Assembly (NCBI RefSeq): GCF_004366795.1 | Contig: NZ_SORF01000017.1 | Location: 1-37,179 of the forward strand | Source of the DNA: Alicyclobacillus sacchari | GTDB lineage: Bacteria > Bacillota > Bacilli > Alicyclobacillales > Alicyclobacillaceae | Direction of reading: 5' to 3' | Length of the DNA: 37,179 bases | Part shown: positions 15,547-24,182 of the stretch, piece by piece | Layout: each line of letters starts with the position of its first letter | Position numbering within the stretch: the stretch's first letter is position 1 | Notes under the pieces: model-generated | Database searches by the model: none | What the model saw: the letters and a program-made list of their open reading frames with translations, nothing else | Told to the model about the DNA's origin: nothing | Program-made: the position numbers and the translations under genes

Positions 15547-17314
15547 GTTGAACCGGAACCCATCCACGCACACTGTTGATCCACCACAGTCGATCTACGG
15601 TTTTCATCTCGGACATGTGCAAACTGCGTTCCACAACACGTCCCTCCTGCAGCAAGCATGCGCGCAAAGTGCCTGGCAATAACCCACAGGAAACCGGAGG
15701 TGTATACAGACGTCCTCGCAACTCATAGACAAGGTTGGCGAAAGTAAACTCTGTCACCTCATGCGCCTCGTTGTACAGTAAAGCATCGAAGGCGTTGCCT
15801 AATTGTGAACGAATGGCATCGTAAAACTCGCGGCGCGTCGTCTTGTGATATAACCAGCGTTCCTCTGAGGACACTGGCATCGGTGCGAGCGCTATCGGCA
15901 TCACCGTTTTGGCCGCTGCATCGGACGGACTCCAGGCACATGGCGGCAGCGGCTCAGTGCCTATCTCAGCATCGACCTTTCCCGATCTGTCCACAAGCAG
16001 CCGAACACGCCATGCACCAGTTGGCCGCTGCCGAACGCAATTCGACAATACGGACGCAACCTCGGCGTGATCGACGGGAATCTGAAAATACCGAGCGGAG
16101 TCCGACAAGCGCTGAAGATGGTAACTATAGAGTGCGTATTCCCCGGAGTCTAGTCGCAAGGTCTCAAGCAGAGCAAAATCCCGCTCAGCATCCTCTAATA
16201 TTTGAGCCTTGGCATGTAGTTCCTCGTATTCGTCCACTGCTTGTGAATCCCATGTGATGCCACCGCCTGCCCCGTAGATGGCTGCACCGCTTGTGCGATC
16301 CATTTCAATCGTCCGAATCGCGACGTTAAATATGGCACGATCACGCGGCAGCAAAAGTCCAACACTCCCACAGTACACGCCGCGAGGGTCCGTTTCTAAC
16401 TGCGCGATCCGCGACATGGTGCTGATTTTGGGAGCGCCAGTGATGGACCCGCAAGGAAAGAGAGCCGCAAAGATGGCAGCGAGATCGACATCATCTCGCA
16501 ACTGGGCCACGATAGTCGAGGTCATTTGTAGCACGGTTGGATATGTTTCAACGTCGAACAGCGAAGGTACCTGCACCGTACCAGGTACAGCAACGCGCCC
16601 GAGGTCATTGCGAAGCAGATCGACAATCATGACATTCTCGGCGCGATTTTTCTCCGAATTCTGCAACCAGCGAGCCAGCTCGGCGTCCTCGGTCAACGTA
16701 CGCCCGCGTTTTACGGTTCCTTTCATGGGGCGCGTCATGATACCGGAACCGTTCCGCTCAAAAAACAATTCGGGCGATATGGACAAGATTGACCAATCAT
16801 CACTTCGTATGTACGCTGTGTATGGCGCCCGCTGGGACCATCTCAACTTTTCGTAGAATGCGAAGTCATCACCCGCGAACGAAGCCTGTAGGCGAACGCT
16901 ATAATTCACCTGGTACGTGTTACCGGATGCAATGGCTTCATGAATCTCTCGCACAGCAGCTTCATACTGCTCGCGAGGCGTTCGTACGTGCCATTGTCCC
17001 ACCTGAAACTCACCGCTTCGATGATGCTGCAGTATCGCGGGGTCAACGGCGCGATCGAAAACCGCGAACCACGCAAGTGGCAGTCCCCCTTTGGCAGGTG
17101 CGTGCACCTGGTAGGCCGGATCGAACGCTGGCGCGGCTTCATAGGTCACAAAGCCAGCTGCGTACAAGCCATCACGTGTCGCCGCCTCCACTTCGCGCAA
17201 TATCTTGGGGACGTCTCGCTGCTCGACCGCGACATGGATCGCCACTGGATCTGTAAACACATAACGCGGTGCTGGTTGGCCATCAATGTGAAAATCGAAA
17301 ACCAAAATATACAC
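15488..17314 (-). CDS. pabB: PabB-PabC fusion: aminodeoxychorismate synthase component I / ADC lyase
   Basis: This 608-residue bifunctional protein serves p-aminobenzoate and folate synthesis. Residues 1-400 are the chorismate-binding PabB part: S-G-N-T-Y-Q-V-N-Y-S, I-S-P-E-L-F-F-E-R, M-K-G-T-V-K-R-G, L-L-R-N-D-L-G-R-V, G-S-I-T-G-A-P-K and Y-G-A-G-G-G-I-T-W-D-S are all present. Residues from about 405 are a class IV aminotransferase-like PabC: F-A-L-L-E-T-L-R-L, L-Y-H-K-T-T-R-R with the likely PLP lysine, N-E-A-H-E-V-T-E-F-T-F-A-N, and G-L-L-P-G-T-L-R. A TGAGGAGA site precedes the ATG. Only about 50 bp separates this start from the IS1595 remnant, so its promoter may be supplied or altered by the IS. 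A glutaminase (PabA) is not in the window. Confidence 0.92.
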   Translation of the reverse strand: MYILVFDFHIDGQPAPRYVFTDPVAIHVAVEQRDVPKILREVEAATRDGLYAAGFVTYEAAPAFDPAYQVHAPAKGGLPLAWFAVFDRAVDPAILQHHRSGEFQVGQWHVRTPREQYEAAVREIHEAIASGNTYQVNYSVRLQASFAGDDFAFYEKLRWSQRAPYTAYIRSDDWSILSISPELFFERNGSGIMTRPMKGTVKRGRTLTEDAELARWLQNSEKNRAENVMIVDLLRNDLGRVAVPGTVQVPSLFDVETYPTVLQMTSTIVAQLRDDVDLAAIFAALFPCGSITGAPKISTMSRIAQLETDPRGVYCGSVGLLLPRDRAIFNVAIRTIEMDRTSGAAIYGAGGGITWDSQAVDEYEELHAKAQILEDAERDFALLETLRLDSGEYALYSYHLQRLSDSARYFQIPVDHAEVASVLSNCVRQRPTGAWRVRLLVDRSGKVDAEIGTEPLPPCAWSPSDAAAKTVMPIALAPMPVSSEERWLYHKTTRREFYDAIRSQLGNAFDALLYNEAHEVTEFTFANLVYELRGRLYTPPVSCGLLPGTLRACLLQEGRVVERSLHMSEMKTVDRLWWINSVRGWVPVQLTGLSTYQQTRATGSRVGG

Positions 17315-17365
17315 ATCAAGTCTCCTCAGTGAACTGGGTTGGAGCCCTACTTTCGAGGCAACTTC

Positions 17366-17630
17366 CTAAACATTGGGTGGTGGTTCTGCCTGTACACAGG
17401 CAAGCAACAGTCTGTCTAGCAGACGATTTCCGAATATCGTGCGGTTGAACCGATACACGAACTCCTCAAGATACCATTGCTTATACACGATCCGTTCGTG
17501 GTAGGTACCGTCTATGAAGCGCTTCGCTAGGCTAATAACCTTGTTTATCCATTCGAATGTCTCATGTGCTTCAGGTGCGTCCGACTTGGTGACTATATGG
17601 GACATCGGCGTAGTGAACCCGACTTTGTCA
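17366..17630 (-). pseudogene. C-terminal part of the split IS1595 transposase
   Basis: Reading L-D-K-V-G-F-T-T-P-M-S-H-I-V, then E-T-F-E-W-I-N-K-V-I-S-L-A-K-R-F-I-D-G-T-Y-H and Y-L-E-E-F-V-Y-R-F-N-R, this matches the C-terminal DDE region of ISXO2-like transposases (W-x-x-x-x-I-S-x-x-K...G-T-Y-H...Y-L-x-E-F-x-Y-R-F-N-R). The open frame extends to 17683, but its first residues come from IS3 end sequence. There is no start codon of its own. Confidence 0.8.
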
Positions 17631-17690
17631 AGACAGATGGGATGGCTTTTAAGAGAGCAATGGGAAACTTGCAATTCAGACAAAACCGTC

Positions 17691-18572
17691 TCACGCCGCG
17701 TTCCGTTTCATTTTCCAATTTCTGAATTCCAACGGCGAGCGATAACCCAGTGCGGAGTGTGGTCGGTCCGTGTTGTAAAAGTGAATGTACGACTCAATCG
17801 CCGCTTTCGCCTCGGCAAAGCTGCTGTATTCCTGCAGCCAGACTTCCTCCTCCTTCAACGACCGGAAGAATCGCTCGATGTATCCGTCATCATCAGGGTT
17901 GTTGTACCCCGTCCGCTCGTGGTTGATTTGGCAGGCCCTCATCGCTTGGATGAACCGTCGACTCGTCATCTGGCAGCCATTGTCCGTTCGAAGCGTCAAA
18001 CCGGCACCTTGAACGCCGCTTGGGAAACGATAATTCAGCGCCATATCTACAGCATTCAGCAAGTCCTCCGTACGGCAGAACCGGGAAAACGAGTACCCCA
18101 CAATCTCCCGGTCATAAGCGTCAATCACGGCAAACAGATATCCCCATCCGTCTTTCCCACACCACACCTTCGTCATGTCGCACTGGAAATGCTCGTTGGA
18201 CCGGGTGACCGGTATCTTCCCTCGCCGTTTCGCTCGTGAAGCGCCCCGTTTCGAGGTTTTCACCAGAAACCCCATTTCCTTCATCAGTCGATACACCCGT
18301 TTATGGTTCACCCGCAAGTTGCATCGGCGACGCAGCATGACTTGGATTCGCCGGTATCCGTACGTGGGGAATTCTTCACACAGTTTCCGAATCCACTGTT
18401 TGACCACAGCGTTCTTATCCACAGGAGGCCGCTTCGGCTTTGGCACAGGCGGCTTCAATAGGCTGTAACAGTACGTCCGATTCAGCCCTAACGCTTTTCC
18501 AATCACAGGGACCGGAAACCCTCCTTTGGCGAGCCGACAGACCAAAGAACGGCTATTTACTTCCGGCCCCAA
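17691..18572 (-). CDS. IS3-family transposase OrfB (DDE integrase domain)
   Basis: This region of about 293 residues cuts and joins DNA ends during transposition. An HTH_21-like region (W-I-R-K-L-C-E-E-F-P-T-Y-G-Y-R-R-I) precedes the rve core. Acidic residues are all present: F-Q-C-D-M-T-K-V-W, L-R-T-D-N-G-C-Q-M-T-S, and G-Y-I-E-R-F-F-R-S-L-K-E-E-E. The end H-F-Y-N-T-D-R-P-H-S-A-L-G-Y-R-S-P is the family signature. It is expected to be made only as an OrfAB fusion through a -1 frameshift at 18578-18584, because the frame continues upstream as I-E-L-G-P-E-V. The gene appears intact, so the element could be active. Confidence 0.9.
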   Translation of the reverse strand: MGPEVNSRSLVCRLAKGGFPVPVIGKALGLNRTYCYSLLKPPVPKPKRPPVDKNAVVKQWIRKLCEEFPTYGYRRIQVMLRRRCNLRVNHKRVYRLMKEMGFLVKTSKRGASRAKRRGKIPVTRSNEHFQCDMTKVWCGKDGWGYLFAVIDAYDREIVGYSFSRFCRTEDLLNAVDMALNYRFPSGVQGAGLTLRTDNGCQMTSRRFIQAMRACQINHERTGYNNPDDDGYIERFFRSLKEEEVWLQEYSSFAEAKAAIESYIHFYNTDRPHSALGYRSPLEFRNWKMKRNAA

Positions 18573-18844
18573 TTCGATTTTTTTCGCAACACATCCACCT
18601 GCATCGTAAGTTCACCGATCTTAGCCCGACCCTCCTGCAACTCTTTCTCCAGCTCCTGCTCCCTCGTAGAGGGTCCGGACTGAAGTCCAGCCCGCCCACC
18701 AGCCAGGAACGCTTCACGCCACCTGTAATACAGACTCTGGGCCACGCCATGCCGCCGACATACTTCGCTAATGTTCGCACCGGGCATCATGCCCTCGAGC
18801 ACAATGTTCGTCTTTTCGTCCACTGTCCACTTACGTCCCGGCAT
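18557..18844 (-). CDS. IS3-family transposase OrfA (helix-turn-helix)
   Basis: This DNA-binding protein of about 95 residues starts M-P-G-R-K-W-T at 18844 behind a GAGGTG site. The helix-turn-helix is in N-I-S-E-V-C-R-R-H-G-V-A-Q-S-L-Y-Y-R-W-R-E. A leucine-zipper-like helix (L-E-K-E-L-Q-E-G-R-A-K-I-G-E-L-T-M-Q-V-D) follows. It ends a few codons after the A7 slippery run where orfB takes over. Alone it usually binds the ends and regulates transposition. Confidence 0.88.
   Translation of the reverse strand: MPGRKWTVDEKTNIVLEGMMPGANISEVCRRHGVAQSLYYRWREAFLAGGRAGLQSGPSTREQELEKELQEGRAKIGELTMQVDVLRKKSNWGRK
18578..18584 (-). other. -1 ribosomal frameshift site (A7) between orfA and orfB
   Basis: On the minus strand the orfA codons are CGA AAA AAA TCG. 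The A-AAA-AAA heptamer allows a -1 slip into the orfB frame, which then reads I-E-L-G-P-E-V. This is the standard way IS3 elements make OrfAB transposase. Confidence 0.75.
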
Positions 18845-18885
18845 CACAAACACCTCTACTTCATCTTAACCCATCCCTTCTGTCT

Positions 18886-19575
18886 GGGATGACTTTGGGG
18901 CAAGTATATCGGCTCCAACTCCTTAGCACAGGCTACAAGCGTCATACTTCCATCAGTGTCCCAGACACAATTGGGCTTCAGCCGTTCGGATAGAACAGGA
19001 GCCACCGTTTCCTTCGTGAGATTCGGCATCAGCGCCATTGTGATGTACTTCGGTTTCCCACGCTCCATCTGTACCGCAACAATCACCGGGTCTTGATCCG
19101 AGCCCCTCCCACGCTTTCCGTCCCCGTGACTTTCTCCACCGACATACGCATCGTCAATTTGTACGAGACCTTCCAATTGGTACCACCCATTACGATTTAC
19201 CATCGCCTTACGCATTTTACGCAACATGCCCCATGCGGTGGGGTACGACACCCCTATGTTTCGAGCAATCGTCGTGGCAGCAACGCCTCGCTTGTCATTC
19301 GCCACCAGGTACACTTTCAGAAACCGCTTGCGCAAGTCGGTCTTCGTCTTATGAAAGAGATCTCCCACTGTGATGGAAGTTTGCTTCGAGCAGTTCTTGC
19401 ACTGGAATAAGGGTAGACGATCCTCCGCATCTTTCCTTGATGAGCAGGCGACTTCGCAATATTCCGTGCTACCGCACTTCGGGCAAACGAAGCCATCTGG
19501 CCAACGCAGCACAAACACACGTTCCTCACACGCACGTACCGTAGAGAATTGTTCTTGAAACTCAAGCAGATTCAT
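18886..19575 (-). pseudogene. N-terminal part of the split IS1595 transposase
   Basis: The first 230 residues or so include a zinc-ribbon (F-V-C-P-K-C-G-S-T-E-Y, then F-Q-C-K-N-C-S-K-Q-T-S-I-T-V-G), a helix-turn-helix (A-T-T-I-A-R-N-I-G-V-S-Y-P-T-A-W-G-M-L-R-K-M) and the first catalytic acids of the ISXO2-like domain (L-V-Q-I-D-D-A-Y-V-G-G, and V-W-D-T-D-G-S). The frame then enters IS3 end sequence at 18885. The ATG at 19575 starts at the usual position (M-N-L-L-E-F-Q-E-Q-F); an ATG at 19584 is also possible. Confidence 0.85.
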
Positions 19576-19585
19576 GACATCCATA

Positions 19586-19964
19586 CCCGAACACTTGTTC
19601 TATGCCACCATTCTACCACCTACTCTCCACTTTTCAATAGAAACTTTAGAAGAATTGAGATGTATGTTAAGACGCATGAACGCATCCCCAAGTACCTTCA
19701 GATGAACGCCAACAGATTTGCTCAAAAGTGACACGAGAATGCTGGCACATACGGCAACCATCACTTGTACAAAGAGTGGGATTCTTCTGGTCAACAGACA
19801 GCCCTTTCACGGTGATTTCAGGCGTTGTATCTTTATCTTGAGAGCGTCTTGTAAACCTTCGGCTGTCCGCTCGGCGGTTTGAAATTATCTTGAGGTTAAT
19901 ACCCACTATTCGAATTCGTAAAGTCTATTTAGTGCCGGATATTTTGTGGTTTCGAGGAGGGTCT
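19586..19964. other. Gap between IS1595 and the sugar island; no assignable gene
   Basis: A minus-strand frame at 19667-19906 (GTG start, about 79 residues, with the cysteine cluster C-T-S-D-G-C-R-M-C) has no ribosome-binding site or recognised family. It may be debris of an older element. Nothing else convincing was found. Confidence 0.4.
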
Positions 19965-19990
19965 CTGGCAGGGAATACCGTCCCTGCCAG
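19965..19990 (-). terminator. Hairpin after the ABC/oxidoreductase operon
   Basis: CTGGCAGGGA and TCCCTGCCAG form a perfect 10-bp stem with a 6-nt loop, 30 bases beyond the stop at 20020. No clear U-tract follows on the minus strand, so it may be an mRNA 3'-end stabiliser or an imperfect terminator. Confidence 0.5.
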
Positions 19991-20019
19991 AATGGATCCA
20001 TACGAGGAAGATAAGGCTG

Positions 20020-21096
20020 TTATGATTCGACGACCGTGGCGTTCATCTGCGCCAGCACGCTCAGCTCCGCAGCTTTCAGCGCGTGCTCCTGAGTCATCGC
20101 GTGTTCAGTCCGATTGAGGCAATCGAGAATGAGTTGCCCGAAGAAGGGATAGCCGACTTTGCCTTCGACTGGAATATGGAATTCGCCTTCGTCGTTGACG
20201 AGATAGAGATGGCTTCCGGAGGGATCGCGGCCAACATCGATATACTTCCTCAGCTCGATGTACCCTTTGGTGCCGAGCAGGAATGTTCGCCCATCACCCC
20301 ATGTGCCCAAGCCGTCCGGAGTAAACCAATCCACTCTGAAATAGTTCGTGGCACCGTTGTCCGCGATGAAAGTGGCATCACCAAAGTCTTCAAATTCGGG
20401 GTACTGCTTGTGGTTATAGTTCGCGATCTTGCTCGAGATCAGCGTCGCGTCCCGTGCGCCTGTGAAAAAGAGAAACTGCTCAATTTGGTGACTGCCGATG
20501 TCACATAAAATCCCGCCGTAGCGGCTGCGTCGAAAGAACCAGTCCGGGCGGCTCGACAGGTTCATTCGGTGAGGTCCCATGCCAATCACTTGCACAACCC
20601 GCCCAATGGCGCCGTCTTGAACCAATTGGCCGGCAAACACCGCGCATTCGACGTGCAACCTTTCACTGTAGTACACGTTGTATCGTCGCCCCGTCTGTGC
20701 AACCGTTTCGCGCACCTGTTGCAACTGTTCCAGTGTCGTCAGCGGGGCTTTGTCCGTGAAGTAGTCCTTCCCATGTTTCATCACGCGAATGCCCAAATCG
20801 GCCCGAGCGGAGGGGATTTTTGCCCCAGCGATCGTATGGATCGACGAGTCGTCAAGAACCTGGTCTTCCGAGCGAGCGACTTTGACGTCAGGATACTTTG
20901 TACGAAAGGCGTTCACTTTTGCTTCGTCGGGATCGTAGACCCAAACCAACTCCCCGCCGGCTTCGATGAGGCCGTTACACATGCCGTAAATATGGCCGTG
21001 GTCCAACCCAATCGCCGCGAAGCGAAACTCACCCTTCTCACAAACCGGATTGGGTTTACCTTGTGGAGCATAGTTCATACCATCCCGAGTAGACAC
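20020..21096 (-). CDS. Gfo/Idh/MocA-family oxidoreductase
   Basis: This predicted NAD(P)-dependent sugar dehydrogenase has about 358 residues. The Rossmann part begins F-R-F-A-A-I-G-L-D-H-G-H-I-Y-G, an unusual cofactor loop with His instead of the G-x-G pattern. K-D-Y-F-T-D-K-A-P-L holds the conserved Lys in place of the usual E-K-P. The C-terminal sheet domain includes G-G-I-L-C-D-I-G-S-H-Q-I-E-Q-F-L, with the acid/His pair of the family. The GTG at 21096 follows AAGGGAGGAAA; the longer frame to 21129 is less likely. It is the last gene downstream of the ABC importer and probably oxidises or isomerises the imported sugar (inference). Confidence 0.85.
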   Translation of the reverse strand: MSTRDGMNYAPQGKPNPVCEKGEFRFAAIGLDHGHIYGMCNGLIEAGGELVWVYDPDEAKVNAFRTKYPDVKVARSEDQVLDDSSIHTIAGAKIPSARADLGIRVMKHGKDYFTDKAPLTTLEQLQQVRETVAQTGRRYNVYYSERLHVECAVFAGQLVQDGAIGRVVQVIGMGPHRMNLSSRPDWFFRRSRYGGILCDIGSHQIEQFLFFTGARDATLISSKIANYNHKQYPEFEDFGDATFIADNGATNYFRVDWFTPDGLGTWGDGRTFLLGTKGYIELRKYIDVGRDPSGSHLYLVNDEGEFHIPVEGKVGYPFFGQLILDCLNRTEHAMTQEHALKAAELSVLAQMNATVVES

Positions 21097-21125
21097 GCGG
21101 TTTCCTCCCTTATGTGCAAGGCGGT

Positions 21126-22280
21126 TCATTCATGCCCTGTCGTGGTAATGACGTTCTTCTCAAATCTCTCCACAGACGCGGTCTTTTCATAGAAGTGAGG
21201 GACCGAGGCCATCAGTCCGGCCTTTGTGTAGAACGGATCCGTCTCGCTGAGTGGCAATGTCACTCGTTGACCTGTCACTGCGGATTTATAGATCGCCACG
21301 ATGAGTTCCAACGTCTTTCGGCCTTCATGGCCGTCGATGAACACTTTGCGCCCGTGTTCAAGCGCCGTCAGTACATCGTCGATTTGACCGACATGGTGTT
21401 CGTACTGGCTGTCCGGCAAACTGTCGTAAAATGACTGAATCTCCGCTTCCAGTTTTTCGTTGCGTTCAGGAAATCCATTTTCCTGCGAAATCGAGGCATA
21501 AAGATCCCAAGGCGCCGATACTTTGGCGTGTTCACACTGAAATACCAACTGCTGTTGTTGACCGTGATGGACGACAGAACTGGTGATTTGCCCGACGCTT
21601 CCTCCAGGAAAGCGCAACAGAGCAATCGAAATGTCTTCCACTTCCGCATTGTCGTGGGCCACATTGCTCATGACCGCCTGAACTTCCGAAGGCATACCCA
21701 TCATCCACTGCAACGCGTCGATGTGGTGTACAGCGTGGTTCAATGTGCAGCCGCCGCCTTCGCTCTCCCACGTTCCTCTCCACCACAGATCGTAGTAGCT
21801 GTGACCGCGCCACCAAAACGAATCCACCTGTGCGTGGAGAATCTTCCCCGCCACGTTCTCATCGAGTACCTGCTTCAACTTCATCCAGGGGGTGCGGAAC
21901 CGATTCTGGGCGATAACCGATAAGATGCGCCCGCTTTCGTTCGCTGCCGCAATCATGGCGTCGCATTCCGCGAGTGACGCGGCCATAGGCTTTTCAACGA
22001 GAACGTGTTTACCCGCTTTTAAGAAGTCGATCGCGATTTCAGCATGCGTCGAAGGCGGCGTACAAATGGAGACCAAATCGATATCTGGGTTGTTCAACAA
22101 CTGTTTGTAGTCTGCAACCGCGGAAGCATTCACATGGTAGTCTTCAATCGACTTTTCCGCTTTGTCCACATAAATATCGCAGACCGCTACAATCTGGCAC
22201 CGATTCGGAAAACTCATGTATCCTTCGATATGTTTACTGGAAATTGATCCAGTTCCTATAACAGCGACGTTCATCATCAT
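21126..22280 (-). CDS. Gfo/Idh/MocA-family oxidoreductase
   Basis: This 384-residue protein is a canonical member. V-A-V-I-G-T-G-S-I-S-S-K-H-I is the NAD(P)-binding start, H-V-L-V-E-K-P-M-A-A-S-L carries the EKP lysine, and G-G-G-C-T-L-N-H-A-V-H-H-I-D-A-L gives the catalytic-pocket His residues. An AAGGAGACGAG site precedes the ATG. It follows the inner permease gene after 42 bases and precedes the next oxidoreductase by 29. The substrate cannot be inferred beyond a sugar or polyol brought in by the transporter. Confidence 0.88.
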   Translation of the reverse strand: MMMNVAVIGTGSISSKHIEGYMSFPNRCQIVAVCDIYVDKAEKSIEDYHVNASAVADYKQLLNNPDIDLVSICTPPSTHAEIAIDFLKAGKHVLVEKPMAASLAECDAMIAAANESGRILSVIAQNRFRTPWMKLKQVLDENVAGKILHAQVDSFWWRGHSYYDLWWRGTWESEGGGCTLNHAVHHIDALQWMMGMPSEVQAVMSNVAHDNAEVEDISIALLRFPGGSVGQITSSVVHHGQQQQLVFQCEHAKVSAPWDLYASISQENGFPERNEKLEAEIQSFYDSLPDSQYEHHVGQIDDVLTALEHGRKVFIDGHEGRKTLELIVAIYKSAVTGQRVTLPLSETDPFYTKAGLMASVPHFYEKTASVERFEKNVITTTGHE

Positions 22281-22322
22281 TCTCGTCTCCTTCCAAATAT
22301 CATCCGTTGTACGAATGACTGA

Positions 22323-23174
22323 TCAACTCTTCACGGCGCCGCTTGTCAGTCCGCCAAGGATGTAGCGTTGAAGCAGTAAAAAGATTACGACAATGGGAAT
22401 GCCGCTTGTCAGGCTCGCAGCCATCAGTTGGCCCCAATACACGCCGCCGCCAGCGTCTCCCGCCGACAAGAATGCCTGTAAACCAACGCCAATAGTTCTC
22501 GTCGTATTCGATGTCAATACGCTCGCAAACAGCACATCTCCCCAAGACAGCAAGAACGAAAAGACAAAGGCAACCACCATGCCTGGCAGCATCAACGGCA
22601 GCACTACGCGAAACAGCAATTGCAGCCTGGTGGCTCCATCAACCTGGGCCGCCTCTTCCAAATCGATGGGAATGTTCTCGAAATAGGAGATGAGCAGCCA
22701 ACAGGCAAATGGCAGGGCAAATGTGAGATAGGTGGTGACGATGGTGTAATATTGGCCGACCAGCCGGATGCCAAACGCTTGTTGGATGAAGACGATCACG
22801 ATGAACAGCGGCAGAAGCATCATGACTTGCGGCACGGTTTGCATGGTGATGAGGGAATAGAGAAGTACCTTTCTTCCTCGAAATTTAAAACGCGAGATCA
22901 CATAAGCCGCACCAAATGCGATGACGGTGGCCAAAAATCCAGTTGCGGCCGAAATGATCACACTGTTCATCAGATACTGGCCGAGGCCGATATTGGACCA
23001 CATCGTCACATAGTTGCCCCATGCCCAGTGTGACGGAAAGAGCGTTCCGTCCCCCACCTCGCTGTCAGGCGTAAGCGACATGATGACCATGTAGAGAAAT
23101 GGGATGATGATGATTAATCCCAAAATCACGATACCGGCAAAGCGAATCCGCACCCAGGTTTTGCTTTGTGTCAT
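22323..23174 (-). CDS. ABC sugar transporter permease (MalG-like)
   Basis: A 283-residue inner-membrane permease with six hydrophobic helices, starting G-I-V-I-L-G-L-I-I-I-I-P-F-L-Y. The EAA loop that contacts the ATPase reads L-E-E-A-A-Q-V-D-G-A-T-R-L-Q-L-L-F-R-V-V-L-P-L, a classic CUT1-type sequence. The start overlaps the other permease stop by four bases. No ATP-binding subunit is encoded in the window, so a shared MsmX-type ATPase elsewhere is probably used (inference). Confidence 0.92.
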   Translation of the reverse strand: MTQSKTWVRIRFAGIVILGLIIIIPFLYMVIMSLTPDSEVGDGTLFPSHWAWGNYVTMWSNIGLGQYLMNSVIISAATGFLATVIAFGAAYVISRFKFRGRKVLLYSLITMQTVPQVMMLLPLFIVIVFIQQAFGIRLVGQYYTIVTTYLTFALPFACWLLISYFENIPIDLEEAAQVDGATRLQLLFRVVLPLMLPGMVVAFVFSFLLSWGDVLFASVLTSNTTRTIGVGLQAFLSAGDAGGGVYWGQLMAASLTSGIPIVVIFLLLQRYILGGLTSGAVKS

Positions 23175-24148
23175 CGTGTCGCCCCCTCCCCTATTTTCAG
23201 CATTCGGATGTAAAAGATGGCTGGAATCATCATGATGATCAGCGTGATGATGGACATAGCCGCACCCAGGCCAAAATTAAAGGTTTGGAACGACGTGATG
23301 TACACGTTTAACGGCAGTACGTCCGCCTGGGGTGACGGAGGCGTGCCAAACATGATGAACGGCAAGGTGAAATTGTTGAAGTGGTTGAGCGTCGAGAGCA
23401 AGACGGCCAAACCAAGGATGGAGCGAATATTGGGCACCGTAATCGAAAAGAAGCTTCTGACGGGGCCGGCGCCGTCCATATACGCGGATTCATACTGATC
23501 TGTCGAAATGCTTTGAAGCGCTGCCAGCACCATCAGGTAGATAAATGGCCACGACCCCCACGCGTCGGCGATGACCATGGCCCAAAACGTGTGAGGGCCA
23601 ATCAGCCAGTACGTACTCTTGTTGGCGATGTGGAGCCAGGACAGGACTTGATCGATGAGCCCTGTGCCGTTGAGAAACAGGAGTCTCCAGACGAGCGCGA
23701 TGACAAACACAGGCAGTACGTACGGCAACAGAAACAGCGCTCGAATCCACTTTCGACCTCGAAATGGTTTATTGACCATGAGTGCCGCCATGACGCCAAC
23801 CGGCGTAATGATCGCGGTCGTCACGAGAGAAAACGAGACACTGACCCACACGCTTCGCAGCGCGGACGCGCCGAGTGCACTGCCCTGCTTGAGCGCGTCG
23901 ATAAAGTTTCCCAGTCCGACGAACGGAGCACGGACCCAGTGAATCAACGTGTACTGGTTCAGGTCAATCAGACTTGTGTAAACCGCGATCAAGAACGGAA
24001 CGACGATAATGAGCAACAGCAAAAACAGAGTGGGAAAGAGCATCCACATCGGCATTCGATTTGCGGATCTTCGCTTGCGGGATGCCTTGGCGCCTGTGGA
24101 CGTGGCTGTCGTTTCCGCGAAGTCTACCTGGACACCCTCTCCACGCAT
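23171..24148 (-). CDS. ABC sugar transporter permease (MalF-like)
   Basis: This protein of about 325 residues has a charged cytoplasmic N-terminus, then W-M-L-F-P-T-L-F-L-L-L-L-I-I-V-V-P-F and further helices. The EAA-like loop is Y-E-S-A-Y-M-D-G-A-G-P-V-R-S-F-F-S-I-T-V-P. I chose the ATG at 24148 since GAGGAGGG lies eight bases upstream; the frame reaches 24220. It is paired with the MalG-like permease and the binding protein upstream. Confidence 0.9.
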   Translation of the reverse strand: MRGEGVQVDFAETTATSTGAKASRKRRSANRMPMWMLFPTLFLLLLIIVVPFLIAVYTSLIDLNQYTLIHWVRAPFVGLGNFIDALKQGSALGASALRSVWVSVSFSLVTTAIITPVGVMAALMVNKPFRGRKWIRALFLLPYVLPVFVIALVWRLLFLNGTGLIDQVLSWLHIANKSTYWLIGPHTFWAMVIADAWGSWPFIYLMVLAALQSISTDQYESAYMDGAGPVRSFFSITVPNIRSILGLAVLLSTLNHFNNFTLPFIMFGTPPSPQADVLPLNVYITSFQTFNFGLGAAMSIITLIIMMIPAIFYIRMLKIGEGATR

Positions 24149-24182
24149 AGAATCGACCCTCCTCATGAAATTTGCGCTCTGA

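Larger units (their letters stand above)
17631..18885 (-). mobile_element. IS3-family insertion sequence (1255 bp)
   Basis: Imperfect terminal inverted repeats match at 16 of 18 bases: AGACAGATGGGATGGCTT at 17631-17648 and, read inward on the minus strand, AGACAGAAGGGATGGGTT at 18885-18868. They enclose an orfA/orfB pair on the minus strand with an A7 slippery site. The size and organisation are normal for the family. No clean target duplication is visible. Joining the flanks puts the IS1595 halves one base out of frame, so some sequence change occurred at the junction. Confidence 0.85.
17366..19584 (-). mobile_element. IS1595 (ISXO2-like) element interrupted by an IS3 element
   Basis: The two ends of one IS1595-type transposase gene lie either side of an IS3-family insertion. 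Together they give a product of about 320 residues, near the normal length. Outer inverted repeats could not be read with confidence on either side. A shortened second copy lies at 35160-35351 on the same strand. The limits given are those of the coding remnants. Confidence 0.75.

Noticed and set aside
19667-19906. 79-residue minus-strand frame with a Cys cluster
   Set aside because: Weak start and no recognised family; mentioned only as part of the gap.
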